Shown here: in pieces, positions 1 to 8,116 of the stretch
Layout of the letters: every line of letters starts with the position of its first letter
Numbering within the stretch: position 1 is the stretch's first letter
Source of the DNA: Flavobacteriaceae bacterium
GTDB taxonomy: Bacteria; Bacteroidota; Bacteroidia; Flavobacteriales; Flavobacteriaceae
Assembly: GCA_029238555.1 (NCBI GenBank)
Contig: JAQWFV010000153.1
Span: 1-23,209 of the forward strand
Direction: 5' to 3'
Length of the DNA: 23,209 bases
Program-made: the position numbers and the translations under genes
The notes under the pieces: generated by a model
Database searches by the model: none
What the model was told of the DNA's origin: nothing
The model's input: the letters and a program-made list of their open reading frames with translations, nothing else

Positions 1-1389
1 GTTGCACTTTTAGATGAATACAATAAAATTAATGATATGTTTGGGCTTCCTGAAGTCTATGAAGATGCAGATAAAATGCAGAAACTCATGGACAAACAGG
101 CTGTACTTCAAGATCAGATTGACGCTTCCAATGCTTGGGAATTAGATACCAAATTAAATATTGCCATGGACGCTTTAAGAACTCCAGATTCTGAAAAGAA
201 AATTGGGGTTTTGTCCGGTGGAGAAAAACGACGTGTGGCTTTGTGTAGGTTGCTACTTCAAGAGCCTGAAATTTTATTATTAGATGAACCTACCAACCAC
301 TTAGACGCCGAATCTGTTCATTGGTTAGAACATCATCTAGCTGCTTATAAAGGAACCGTTATTGCAGTAACACACGATAGGTATTTCCTAGACAATGTAG
401 CTGGATGGATTCTTGAATTAGACAGGGGAGAGGGTATTCCATGGAAAGGCAACTATTCTAGCTGGCTGGACCAAAAATCCAAGCGAATGGCTCAGGAAAG
501 TAAAACAGCTTCCAAGCGTCAAAAAACATTAGAACGTGAGTTAGAATGGGTAAAGCAAGGTGCAAAGGGAAGGCAAACCAAGCAAAAGGCCAGGTTAAAT
601 AATTACGATAAATTATTGAGTCAAGACCAGAAGCAATTGGATGAAAAATTGGAGATATTTATTCCTAATGGTCCTAGACTTGGCACGAATGTTCTTGAAG
701 CTACAGATATCTCTAAGGGTTATGATGACAAACTCCTTTATGAATCTTTAAATTTTAATTTACCACAGGCAGGTATTGTCGGTATTATTGGTCCAAACGG
801 AGCAGGAAAAACAACTATTTTTAGAATGATTATGGGGGAGGAAACTCCAGATAAAGGATCATTTAAAGTCGGTGATACCGCTAAGATTGCCTATGTAGAT
901 CAAAGCCACAGTAATATAGATCCAGACAAGAGTATTTGGGAGAATTTTTCTGATGGCCAAGAACTCATTATGATGGGAGATAAGCAAGTGAATTCAAGGG
1001 CTTATTTAAGTAGGTTTAATTTTTCAGGATCTGAACAAAATAAAAAAGTGAATATGTTATCTGGTGGTGAACGCAACCGTTTGCACCTGGCAATGACCTT
1101 AAAAGAAGAAGGTAACGTATTGCTTTTAGATGAGCCAACCAATGATTTAGATGTGAACACATTAAGGGCTTTAGAAGAAGGTCTTGAGAATTTTGCAGGC
1201 TGTGCCGTAGTTATTTCTCACGACCGTTGGTTCTTAGATAGGATTTGCACGCATATTCTTGCTTTTGAAGGGGACTCTCAAGTGTATTTCTTTGAAGGCT
1301 CTTTCTCCGATTATGAAGAAAATAAGAAAAAACGCCTTGGAGGTGACCTCATGCCTAAGCGCATCAAGTATAAAAAACTGATCAGATAG
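1..1389 (+). CDS. ettA: Energy-dependent translational throttle protein EttA (ABC-F), 5' end outside window
   Basis: ABC-F ATPase that binds the ribosomal E site and gates early elongation according to ATP/ADP level. The frame is open from base 1, so the ATG at 37 is internal; 462 residues are visible, and about 95-100 (including the first Walker A) lie upstream if the length matches the 555-residue E. coli protein. In visible numbering: end of the arm insertion (1-60), first signature LSGGE (71-75), first Walker B LLLDEPTNHLD (92-102), the charged interdomain linker that contacts P-site tRNA (about 155-220), second Walker A GPNGAGKT (264-271), second LSGGE (353-357), second Walker B LLLDEPTNDLD (373-383). 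The C-terminal KRIKYKKLIR closely resembles the E. coli EttA terminus (KRIKYKRIAK), which separates it from Uup and other ABC-F paralogues. Cytoplasmic, no membrane domain. Followed by a strong terminator. Confidence 0.95.
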   Translation, partial: VALLDEYNKINDMFGLPEVYEDADKMQKLMDKQAVLQDQIDASNAWELDTKLNIAMDALRTPDSEKKIGVLSGGEKRRVALCRLLLQEPEILLLDEPTNHLDAESVHWLEHHLAAYKGTVIAVTHDRYFLDNVAGWILELDRGEGIPWKGNYSSWLDQKSKRMAQESKTASKRQKTLERELEWVKQGAKGRQTKQKARLNNYDKLLSQDQKQLDEKLEIFIPNGPRLGTNVLEATDISKGYDDKLLYESLNFNLPQAGIVGIIGPNGAGKTTIFRMIMGEETPDKGSFKVGDTAKIAYVDQSHSNIDPDKSIWENFSDGQELIMMGDKQVNSRAYLSRFNFSGSEQNKKVNMLSGGERNRLHLAMTLKEEGNVLLLDEPTNDLDVNTLRALEEGLENFAGCAVVISHDRWFLDRICTHILAFEGDSQVYFFEGSFSDYEENKKKRLGGDLMPKRIKYKKLIR

Positions 1390-1410
1390 TATTGATTTTC
1401 CAATATTTAA

Positions 1411-1441
1411 AAAGCCCCTAGATTATTCTAGGGGCTTTTTT
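1411..1441. terminator. Bidirectional intrinsic terminator between ettA and the MBL-fold gene
   Basis: Perfect 11-bp stem AAAGCCCCTAG (1411-1421) / CTAGGGGCTTT (1428-1438) with loop ATTATT. A T-run follows on + and the A-run before it gives a T-run on -. It lies between two convergent genes and can serve both. Confidence 0.9.
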
Positions 1442-1498
1442 AAAATAACTAAAATGAGTATTTTAACATAAGGTATAATGCTCGTTTTTGTCCGTAAG

Positions 1499-2254
1499 TT
1501 AAAATTGGTCTCTTGGGTACCAATCTAATTGAATGACTTCAACCTTTGCATTGCTTTTTTCAATAAGTGTTTTAAAGAGGGCAACGTCACTAACATTTGG
1601 TTTTCCACGATAGTGATAAGGATAGACCTTTTTTGGAGAAAAAGCGATCACTGCGGCCGCTGCAGAGTTTTCTGTCATGGTGTATGGTAAGTTCATGCAC
1701 ACAAAAGCCATATCTATATTTTTCAGGCTTCTCATTTCTTCAATATCTTCAGTATCTCCAGAGAAGTAAATTCTTTTTTGATCTATAGTAATCACATAGC
1801 CATTTCCCCTTCCTTTGGTGTGAAAGTCAAGGGCTTCTTCCCTTAAATTATACATAGGAATGGCTTCAACGTTTATTCCGTTGCTATTCATTACACCACC
1901 ATTGGCCAATATGCTGGTTTTAGCCAATAATGCGGGCGTCATTTTATCTGCTACGGCTTGGGGAGCAATAATGGTAGTGCCCTCTTGAATTAAAGCACCC
2001 AATGTTTTGGGGTTAAAATGGTCCCAGTGTATATCTGTAATGAGTACTAGGTCTGGTGAAGGATAATTGGCATACCATTCTGCTTCCCCTACTGGATCTA
2101 TATAAATAGTAGTGTTACCATGGAGTAATAGGGTGGAGGCATGCTCTATTGGAATAATCTCAACCTCTTGCGCGTTTGCGATATTGTTCCAAATGCATAT
2201 AAATCCAAATGATATTAGAATAACTAATTTTCTGGCTAATAGGGTATTTTTCAT
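1499..2254 (-). CDS. Exported metallo-beta-lactamase-fold hydrolase (UlaG-like)
   Basis: A 251-residue protein with a signal peptide (hydrophobic about 9-23, probable cleavage after ANA at 28), so it acts in the periplasm or outside. The MBL fold is shown by the metal motif TDIHWDH (73-79), SGDTED (165-170, with the bridging Asp) and HYRG near residue 214. The first His of the usual HxHxDH is Asp74 here, so the zinc-1 site differs from the textbook set. The overall pattern fits the UlaG/beta-lactamase-like L family of small single-domain hydrolases; the substrate cannot be told. A TTG at 2263 would add three residues, but the ATG at 2254 gives the better start. It follows the GNAT gene by 10 bases and is probably cotranscribed with it. 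Confidence 0.85.
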   Translation of the reverse strand: MKNTLLARKLVILISFGFICIWNNIANAQEVEIIPIEHASTLLLHGNTTIYIDPVGEAEWYANYPSPDLVLITDIHWDHFNPKTLGALIQEGTTIIAPQAVADKMTPALLAKTSILANGGVMNSNGINVEAIPMYNLREEALDFHTKGRGNGYVITIDQKRIYFSGDTEDIEEMRSLKNIDMAFVCMNLPYTMTENSAAAAVIAFSPKKVYPYHYRGKPNVSDVALFKTLIEKSNAKVEVIQLDWYPRDQF

Positions 2255-2264
2255 AGTTTTCAAT

Positions 2265-2732
2265 TTAGAATATTAATTCCATTTTTATGTCACATCTTTC
2301 ATAATGTACTTCTTTTTCTAAAGGAATTTCTACAAACCCTTTTTTTCTATACAAGTGTATGGCATTTTCTAATTGTCTGCTTGAATAGAGTACAATTTTT
2401 GGCCAAGCCTGTTTTTTTGAAAATTCTATGGCATAAGACAAGAGAGTCTCACCAATTTTATTTCCCTGAAACTTTGGGTCTACAGCCATTTTGCTCAATT
2501 CAAAATCACCATTTTTTAAGGGTATAATGGCAAAGCATCCCACAATTTCCTGCTGTATTTTTCCCATAAAAATGAATCCACCTTTTTTAATAATGTACTC
2601 ATCTATATTAGACAGTACTTTTTCATCTATGGGCTCAACCTTGAAAAATTCTTTTAACCACCTAATATTTAGCGCTTTAAATGCATTGGCATGATTTTTT
2701 TCAAAAGGAATAATTTCTAGGGAGGCTAACAT
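2265..2732 (-). CDS. GNAT family N-acetyltransferase
   Basis: A 155-residue single-domain Gcn5-related acetyltransferase. The acetyl-CoA motif is clear: beta4 FELSKMAVDP (77-86), then QGNKIG (89-94) as the Q/RxxGxG/A pyrophosphate loop, and the C-terminal NAIHLYRKKGF (123-133), the usual Tyr-containing helix and Gly-Phe turn. No signal peptide, so cytoplasmic. The substrate is unknown; similar small GNATs act on amino acids, amines or protein N-termini. First gene of a two-gene minus-strand unit with the exported MBL protein, and divergent from the coiled-coil membrane gene across an AT-rich gap of 113 bases. Start is the ATG at 2732. Confidence 0.9.
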   Translation of the reverse strand: MLASLEIIPFEKNHANAFKALNIRWLKEFFKVEPIDEKVLSNIDEYIIKKGGFIFMGKIQQEIVGCFAIIPLKNGDFELSKMAVDPKFQGNKIGETLLSYAIEFSKKQAWPKIVLYSSRQLENAIHLYRKKGFVEIPLEKEVHYERCDIKMELIF

Positions 2733-2845
2733 TATAGGGATGTATTGGATAAAATGAAAAATTTTATATAAAAATATATAAAAATAAAATCCAAACGTCT
2801 CGCTTTGCCGTATATATAACTTTAAAACTTAATTTTAATTATATT

Positions 2846-3727
2846 ATGTCAAATCAAGAAAACAACCCTTTAAAGAGAATCACCATTGCCCTAGGGGTAT
2901 TATTTGCCGCTACTTTAATTTTTTCAATTGCACTTTTTGTTGACAAGCAAAATACAGAAGCTGCACTTACAGAAGAAAAAGCCATTGTTATAGAAGACTT
3001 AAACAGTTTAAAATCTGATTACGAAAATGTAACTTCTCAAAATGCTTCTGTAAATCAGGAATTGGCTGCTGCTAAAGCAGAAATTACTGCTTTCATAGAT
3101 TCAGTAACTGTTTTGAATGCAGATATTGCAAGTTTAAGAAAATACAGAAATCAGGTGTATAGACTTAGAAAAGAGCGTACTGCTTTATTAGAGCAAGTAG
3201 CTACTTTAACGGCGAACAATGCAAAATTAACAGAAGAAAGAAACAAAACTTTTGAAGCATTAGAAGCTCAAACTGCTGAAAACCAAACTTTGGTAGCGCA
3301 GAACACTAAATTGGCAGACGCTGTTGAAAGAGGGTCTTCATTAATTTTAGAATCTTTTTCTGTACAAGCAGTGAAAGAGAGAAATTCTGGTAAATTCACT
3401 GACACCAAAAGGGCTAGAAGAGCAGACGCTTTTAAAGTATGTTACACTGTTGGTAAAAATGTATTAACAACCGCTGGAGACACTAATTTTTACATTGAAG
3501 TATTAGATCCACAAGGAAATGTTATGGGAGATGCTCAAACTGCTTCTGTAGACAGTGGAGCGACATTAAATTACAGTAAATCTAATGAGTTTTTATACGA
3601 AAACGCTTCAATTGATGTATGTGACTATGTAAGCGCAGAAGGAGATTTTGCAAAAGGAAACTATATGGTTAATGTATATGACGCTAATTTACAGTTATTA
3701 GGAACGTCTACTTTCACATTGAAATAA
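2846..3727 (+). CDS. Membrane-anchored coiled-coil protein of unknown function
   Basis: A 293-residue protein I do not recognise by name; homologues in Bacteroidetes are usually called hypothetical. Visible layout: short polar N-terminus, one transmembrane helix (about 12-32), a long Ala/Glu/Lys-rich coiled coil (about 36-165) with alternating SLK, ELAAAKAEI, RLRKERTALLEQV and ENQTLVAQN heptads, then a beta-rich C-terminal domain (166-293) with two cysteines (199 and 259) that could pair if periplasmic. The architecture suggests an inner-membrane anchor holding a periplasmic rod and sensor or binding domain, but function is not inferable. The upstream AT-rich gap contains TAACTTTA (2817-2824), one base off the Bacteroidetes -7 consensus. 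It is a single-gene unit closed by the terminator at 3753-3771. Confidence 0.85.
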   Translation: MSNQENNPLKRITIALGVLFAATLIFSIALFVDKQNTEAALTEEKAIVIEDLNSLKSDYENVTSQNASVNQELAAAKAEITAFIDSVTVLNADIASLRKYRNQVYRLRKERTALLEQVATLTANNAKLTEERNKTFEALEAQTAENQTLVAQNTKLADAVERGSSLILESFSVQAVKERNSGKFTDTKRARRADAFKVCYTVGKNVLTTAGDTNFYIEVLDPQGNVMGDAQTASVDSGATLNYSKSNEFLYENASIDVCDYVSAEGDFAKGNYMVNVYDANLQLLGTSTFTLK

Positions 3728-3749
3728 GGATCATTTCTTATCAATATAA

Positions 3750-3777
3750 AAAGGCCCGCTAATAGCGGGCCTTTTTT
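3750..3777. terminator. Bidirectional intrinsic terminator between the coiled-coil gene and fumC
   Basis: GC-rich stem GGCCCGCT (3753-3760) / AGCGGGCC (3764-3771) with a 3-base AAT loop, preceded by an A-run and followed by TTTTTT. It sits between convergent genes. Confidence 0.92.
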
Positions 3778-3794
3778 ATACTTAAAAGTTGTAC

Positions 3795-5189
3795 TTATAA
3801 ACCGCCAACCATATCTTCGGGTTTTACCCATTGGTCATATTCTTCGGGAGTTACATACCCTAAATTAACGGCTTCTTCTTTAAGTGTTGTGCCGTTTTGG
3901 TGTGCTGTATTAGCTATTTCTGCAGCTTTGTAATACCCTATTTTTGTGTTTAATGCTGTCACTAACATGAGTGAATTATGGAGCATTTTTTCAATAACTG
4001 GATGGTTTGGCTCAATGCCTTGAGCACAGTGGTCGTTAAAAGACACACAGGCGTCTCCCAATAATTGGGCAGACATTAAAATATTGGCAGCCATAAGTGG
4101 CTTAAAGACATTTAATTCATAATGCCCTTGAGTGCCGCCAATAGTGATCGCTACGTCGTTACCCATTACTTGAGCACATACCATAGTAAGCGCTTCAGCT
4201 TGTGTAGGATTCACCTTACCGGGCATAATAGAACTTCCGGGTTCATTGGCAGGGATAATAATCTCACCTATTCCAGATCTAGGTCCTGAAGCCAGCAATC
4301 GTATATCGTTGGCTATCTTATTTAGGGAAACAGCCATTTGCTTCAAGGCGCCATGACTTTCTACAATCGCGTCATGCGCAGCCAAAGCTTCAAATTTGTT
4401 TTCAGCAGTAATAAATGGCATTCCAGTAAAAGATGCCATGTATTTAGCAACCAAAACATCATAACCTTTAGGGGTGTTTAGACCAGTTCCAACAGCAGTG
4501 CCTCCTAGGGCCATTTCCGACAAATGAGGCAAAGTATTTCTGAGGGCTTTTAGGCCGTGATTTAGTTGTGAAACATAGCCAGAAAACTCTTGGCCAAGGG
4601 TGAGGGGAGTGGCATCCATTAAATGGGTGCGTCCAATTTTAACGACATCTTTAAATGCCCTAGATTTTGTTTCTATAGTATCCCTGAGTTTTTCAACTCC
4701 AGGAATAGTAACTTCCACAATTTTTTTATAAGCTGCAATATGCATACCTGTAGGAAATGTATCGTTGGAAGATTGAGATTTATTTACATCATCATTGGGT
4801 TGAATTACTTTTTCTCCTTCACCAATCTTTCCTCCAGCCAATTCTTGGGCCCTATTTGCAATCACTTCATTGACATTCATATTGCTTTGGGTTCCAGAAC
4901 CAGTCTGCCATATGACCAAAGGAAATTGATCGTCGTGTTTTCCACCTAAAATTTCATCACAAACCGCTGCAATAAGGTCCCTCTTTTTACTTTCCAAAAC
5001 GCCTAAATCACAATTCGCATAAGCAGCAGCCTTCTTTAAATAAGCAAAGCCATATACAATGTCTAAGGGCATAGATGCTGGTGCACCAATTTTAAAATTG
5101 TTTCTAGAGCGTTCTGTTTGTGCGCCCCAGTATTTGTCTGCAGGAACCTCTACGTTCCCCATAGTGTCTTTTTCTATTCTAAAGCTCAT
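3795..5189 (-). CDS. fumC: Class II fumarate hydratase (fumarase C)
   Basis: Iron-sulfur-free fumarase interconverting fumarate and L-malate in the TCA cycle; a cytoplasmic homotetramer. At 464 residues it is close to the E. coli enzyme (467). The three conserved regions of the fumarase/aspartase superfamily are intact: SGTQSNMN (98-105), the TH pair of [15 protein letters not shown] (188-189), and the flexible signature loop [11 protein letters not shown] (318-328) carrying the catalytic serine. The end of the protein has the expected C-terminal domain. FumC rather than aspartase or adenylosuccinate lyase is supported by EVIANRAQE and [13 protein letters not shown]. Start is the ATG at 5189. 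A good -7 element on the minus strand (5237-5244) would give a leader of about 40 bases. Stands alone as a unit. Confidence 0.96.
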   Translation of the reverse strand: MSFRIEKDTMGNVEVPADKYWGAQTERSRNNFKIGAPASMPLDIVYGFAYLKKAAAYANCDLGVLESKKRDLIAAVCDEILGGKHDDQFPLVIWQTGSGTQSNMNVNEVIANRAQELAGGKIGEGEKVIQPNDDVNKSQSSNDTFPTGMHIAAYKKIVEVTIPGVEKLRDTIETKSRAFKDVVKIGRTHLMDATPLTLGQEFSGYVSQLNHGLKALRNTLPHLSEMALGGTAVGTGLNTPKGYDVLVAKYMASFTGMPFITAENKFEALAAHDAIVESHGALKQMAVSLNKIANDIRLLASGPRSGIGEIIIPANEPGSSIMPGKVNPTQAEALTMVCAQVMGNDVAITIGGTQGHYELNVFKPLMAANILMSAQLLGDACVSFNDHCAQGIEPNHPVIEKMLHNSLMLVTALNTKIGYYKAAEIANTAHQNGTTLKEEAVNLGYVTPEEYDQWVKPEDMVGGL

Positions 5190-5236
5190 ATTATTAGGTT
5201 ATTGGTGTGATAAATAATAAAATTGTTCTTAGTAAA

Positions 5237-5244
5237 CAAAGGTA
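5237..5244 (-). promoter_or_regulatory. Candidate -7 element (TACCTTTG) for fumC
   Basis: Exact match to the Bacteroidetes TAnnTTTG -7 consensus read on the minus strand, about 48 bases upstream of the fumC ATG. No clear TTG is present at the right distance for the -33 element. Confidence 0.5.
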
Positions 5245-5283
5245 CACTACCTGCCTCTTTTTTGCCATTTTTTTTAGTTCAGA

Positions 5284-5316
5284 TTTGTGAGAATTGTAAA
5301 ATCTAACCTATCTTTG
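5284..5316 (+). promoter_or_regulatory. Candidate Bacteroidetes promoter for the 56-residue membrane protein
   Basis: TTTG (5284-5287) followed after 21 bases by TATCTTTG (5309-5316), matching the TTG / TAnnTTTG pattern. Transcription would begin near 5322, leaving a leader of about 15 bases before the ATG at 5337. Confidence 0.55.
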
Positions 5317-5336
5317 TAGTGTAAAATTTATATCAC

Positions 5337-5507
5337 ATGTTTGAGTTTGACCAATATTTAGGATTTATCGCTTTTTTAACCATTTTAACCATTGGTTTCT
5401 GGTTGATGATTTTTTTATTGACTTTTGTTATTCCTTATTGGTTGGGCGGATCACTTTTAGAATTTTTAAAAGAGAAGCGTGATGCTAAAAAGGCAAAAAC
5501 AGACTAA
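5337..5507 (+). CDS. Small membrane protein (56 residues), unknown function
   Basis: An ATG-initiated frame of 56 codons ending in TAA. It encodes a short acidic N-terminus (MFEFDQY), an almost unbroken hydrophobic stretch (about 8-38, enough for one long or two tight helices, with a Pro-Tyr-Trp turn near 33-35), then a charged tail EFLKEKRDAKKAKTD that should stay in the cytoplasm by the positive-inside rule. An in-frame TAA lies upstream, so this ATG is the only start. Support for a real gene: its own promoter-like sequence just upstream, a terminator 23 bases after the stop, and placement on + between two minus-strand genes. I do not recognise the family. Confidence 0.72.
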   Translation: MFEFDQYLGFIAFLTILTIGFWLMIFLLTFVIPYWLGGSLLEFLKEKRDAKKAKTD

Positions 5508-5523
5508 CTGACTTATTACTATA

Positions 5524-5554
5524 TAAAAAAAGCACCTATTAGGTGCTTTTTTTT
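5524..5554. terminator. Bidirectional intrinsic terminator after the small membrane protein gene
   Basis: AGCACCT (5531-5537) / AGGTGCT (5541-5547) with loop ATT, flanked by a 7-base A-run and a T-run of at least 7. It also lies downstream of the minus-strand receptor gene ending at 5597. Confidence 0.92.
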
Positions 5555-5596
5555 ATTTGAGGTATTGGCTTAAGTGAATTTAGTTTCACAAAAAAA

Positions 5597-8116
5597 CTAC
5601 GGCGTACCTTGAAATTCCATATCACCACCCATTTCTTCTTGGCCTCTTGATCGGTCCCTGCTGAAATTTTTCTTTTGATTAAATCGGTATGCAAAGGTGA
5701 GGTTAATCTGTCTTTGTCTCCATTGGAATTCACTGTCAGAGAATACATTAGGCGTTCTAATCTCGCTCATTCTTTTTCTGGAGTTAAAAAGATCGCTCAC
5801 ATTTAAAGAGAGGGTCCCTTTGTCTTTTAAAATTTCTTTGCTAAAGGCTAAATTAGCACTTAACATTCCTTTGTTGCGACTTTGTGCATCTCTGGATGGG
5901 CCTTGGTAAAAAGCGTTTGATTGAAAGTCAATGGCATAGGGTAGCACCACTTTAGCGCTCAATCTAGTAAACCAACTAAAATTATCAGCGTCAAAGTTCT
6001 GCGTTATAGTTTCAGCATTGCTGTTTACATAGGTGTAGTCTCCCCTTAGGGCCCTTTGAAACATATTAACATTCCAAGTGAAACGCCAATTTCGTATTGG
6101 TGTATAGGTAGTGGTAAATTCCATTCCCACTCTTTTTTCATTAGCCAAATTAATAGGTCTAGAAAGAATAATGGGTACCGTTACTGGATTAGATAAATCA
6201 TTTGGGTTTTCAATGGTAACAACATCTCCTGTTTCTTGTCTAATGTATTGAAATACTCCCGTAGAATGGTTAAAATACCCGGAAGTTGTGAAGGTTAATT
6301 TATCTAACCTGGTAATATAACCCAAGTCAAAGGCATTGGTAAAGGTGGGGTCTAAATCTGCATTTCCTTGCCTGAGGTTGGTGTTACTAGACCTGGACAC
6401 GAAGGGATTGATAAACCTATTTCTAGGCCTTCTAAGCCTTCTACTGAAACTTAGGGTAAATTGGGTGGTTTCTCCAATTTCGTAGCCTAGGAAAATAGAG
6501 GGAAACCAATTTATATAGGTTTTGTTTTTTAAATCATTGGTTTCAATAAGGTTTACATCTATATTAGAATGTTCCATTCTAAGACCAGTAAGTAAGCTAA
6601 AAGACGCCCATTTAGATCCCAGCTGTGTATAGGCAGCTTGAACATATTCTTTATAAAATAAGGTATTGCTAAAGTCAGGGTTTGAAATAAAATTACCAGA
6701 GGTGTTTTCTACACTAAAGTCAAAAGCAGTCGTAAACTCATTGAAAGTTCCTCGGTACCCCAGTTCAAATTGTGATTGATTTTCACTCCCAAAAGGCAGC
6801 ACATAATCTGCTTGTATTAGTTGATTTTTTTGATTTTCAGTAGTACTGGTGCGCTCCGTAGGAAGATAGCTATTGTCTTGAAGAATGGTTTCGAAAATTT
6901 CAGCATCTTCAAATTCATCCCCAGTAGAATACTGGTAGTCTGCCGTTAAAAGATGGCCGTCTTTCTTAAACTTCTTTTGGTAATTCACAGAATACTGAAA
7001 GTTGTTGTCTGTTTCGGTTTCTACACTAATTCGTTCTCTAGACAAACTCAATATTCTTTCTGCATTGTAATTGTTAAAATCTACCTCTGTTCTAGTCCCC
7101 CCATTAGAGTTTCCAAAAACCACAGAATTAGTGATACTGCTAGTTTCATCTATAAAAAATTCGAGGCCTAAATTGGTATTAAAATTAGTATTATCTCTTA
7201 AATAAAGCCTTTTTTCATCTTGAAAACTTAAGGTTTGACCATTCTCATCAAAGTTCTCTTGGTTGTTAAAACCATTTCCAGGTCCTTCATTGTTTCTAAA
7301 AGTAGTGGTGGTGAATAGATTGAATTTGTCCCTTCTTAAATTTAGGTTCAAAGTACCCGCATTGTTTTTTGGGGTTCCTAGGGTGGCGTTAATTGCGCCA
7401 TTTAAGCCCACTGTTTTATTTTGCTTAAGTACAATATTCAAAATACCTGCAGTCCCTTCTGCCTCATATCTAGCAGATGGATTGGTAATGACTTCTACTT
7501 TTTGAATGGCGTCTGCCGGTAATTGCTTTAAGGCATCTGGACTTAATCCTGAAAGGGCAGAAGGTTTTCCATTGATTAGAATCCTAACACTTTCATTTCC
7601 CCTTAAACTAATATTACCTTCTACATCTACAGATACAGAAGGAACGTTATCTAAAACATCGGTTACAGATCCTCCCTTAACAGTAAGATCCTGCCCAACA
7701 TTATATACTTTTTTATCTAACCTAAGCTCAACAGTAGTTCGCTCTGCAACCAATTCCACTTCATCTAATTGAGACACATCTAATCCAATAGCAATAGTGC
7801 CTAAATTGATGTCAGTATTTAAAGTTTGGTTGTTAAGTGTGTAGGTTTTGTATGAAATATATTCAATACTAAGGTTGTAATTTCCTGCTTTTGCTTCCAC
7901 CGAGAACAATCCCATTTGGTCAGTGATCCCGCCAGTTACTTGGCTGGGATTCTCTACAGATTGCAATACTAAAGTTGCGTATTCAAGTGGCTCCCCGGTA
8001 TCTTTATCTATAACAGTGCCCGTTACTGTAATGGAGGATTTTGCCTCTGGTCTCGATTGAGACCACATAAACAATGAACTTAAAGATAAAAGGATAAATA
8101 GGGAGTATTGTTTCAT
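5597..8116 (-). CDS. TonB-dependent-receptor-like outer-membrane beta-barrel protein (OMP_b-brl_3 type)
   Basis: An 839-residue outer-membrane protein. Domains in order: signal peptide (1-20, ending FMWSQ); a carboxypeptidase-regulatory-like beta-sandwich (about 29-118; VTGTVIDKDTGEPLEYATL), typical of Bacteroidetes receptors; a plug (about 130-232) with LDKKVYNVGQDL, ILINGKPSALSG and EVITNPSARYEAEG, a pattern typical of the outer-membrane beta-barrel protein family; then a large Tyr/Asn/Thr-rich barrel with the terminal strand INLTFAYRF and a short polar tail rich in Arg, Glu and Gly. Uptake of a substrate driven by TonB is the family expectation; the substrate is unknown. No SusD partner is adjacent, so it is not a classical Sus pair. 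Its ATG overlaps the stop of the upstream gene as TAATG, which implies coupled translation. Confidence 0.9.
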   Translation of the reverse strand: MKQYSLFILLSLSSLFMWSQSRPEAKSSITVTGTVIDKDTGEPLEYATLVLQSVENPSQVTGGITDQMGLFSVEAKAGNYNLSIEYISYKTYTLNNQTLNTDINLGTIAIGLDVSQLDEVELVAERTTVELRLDKKVYNVGQDLTVKGGSVTDVLDNVPSVSVDVEGNISLRGNESVRILINGKPSALSGLSPDALKQLPADAIQKVEVITNPSARYEAEGTAGILNIVLKQNKTVGLNGAINATLGTPKNNAGTLNLNLRRDKFNLFTTTTFRNNEGPGNGFNNQENFDENGQTLSFQDEKRLYLRDNTNFNTNLGLEFFIDETSSITNSVVFGNSNGGTRTEVDFNNYNAERILSLSRERISVETETDNNFQYSVNYQKKFKKDGHLLTADYQYSTGDEFEDAEIFETILQDNSYLPTERTSTTENQKNQLIQADYVLPFGSENQSQFELGYRGTFNEFTTAFDFSVENTSGNFISNPDFSNTLFYKEYVQAAYTQLGSKWASFSLLTGLRMEHSNIDVNLIETNDLKNKTYINWFPSIFLGYEIGETTQFTLSFSRRLRRPRNRFINPFVSRSSNTNLRQGNADLDPTFTNAFDLGYITRLDKLTFTTSGYFNHSTGVFQYIRQETGDVVTIENPNDLSNPVTVPIILSRPINLANEKRVGMEFTTTYTPIRNWRFTWNVNMFQRALRGDYTYVNSNAETITQNFDADNFSWFTRLSAKVVLPYAIDFQSNAFYQGPSRDAQSRNKGMLSANLAFSKEILKDKGTLSLNVSDLFNSRKRMSEIRTPNVFSDSEFQWRQRQINLTFAYRFNQKKNFSRDRSRGQEEMGGDMEFQGTP

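Noticed and set aside
4623..4949. 108-residue frame antisense to fumC
   Set aside because: Cys/Phe/Ile-rich shadow of a strongly conserved gene, with no promoter or start context.
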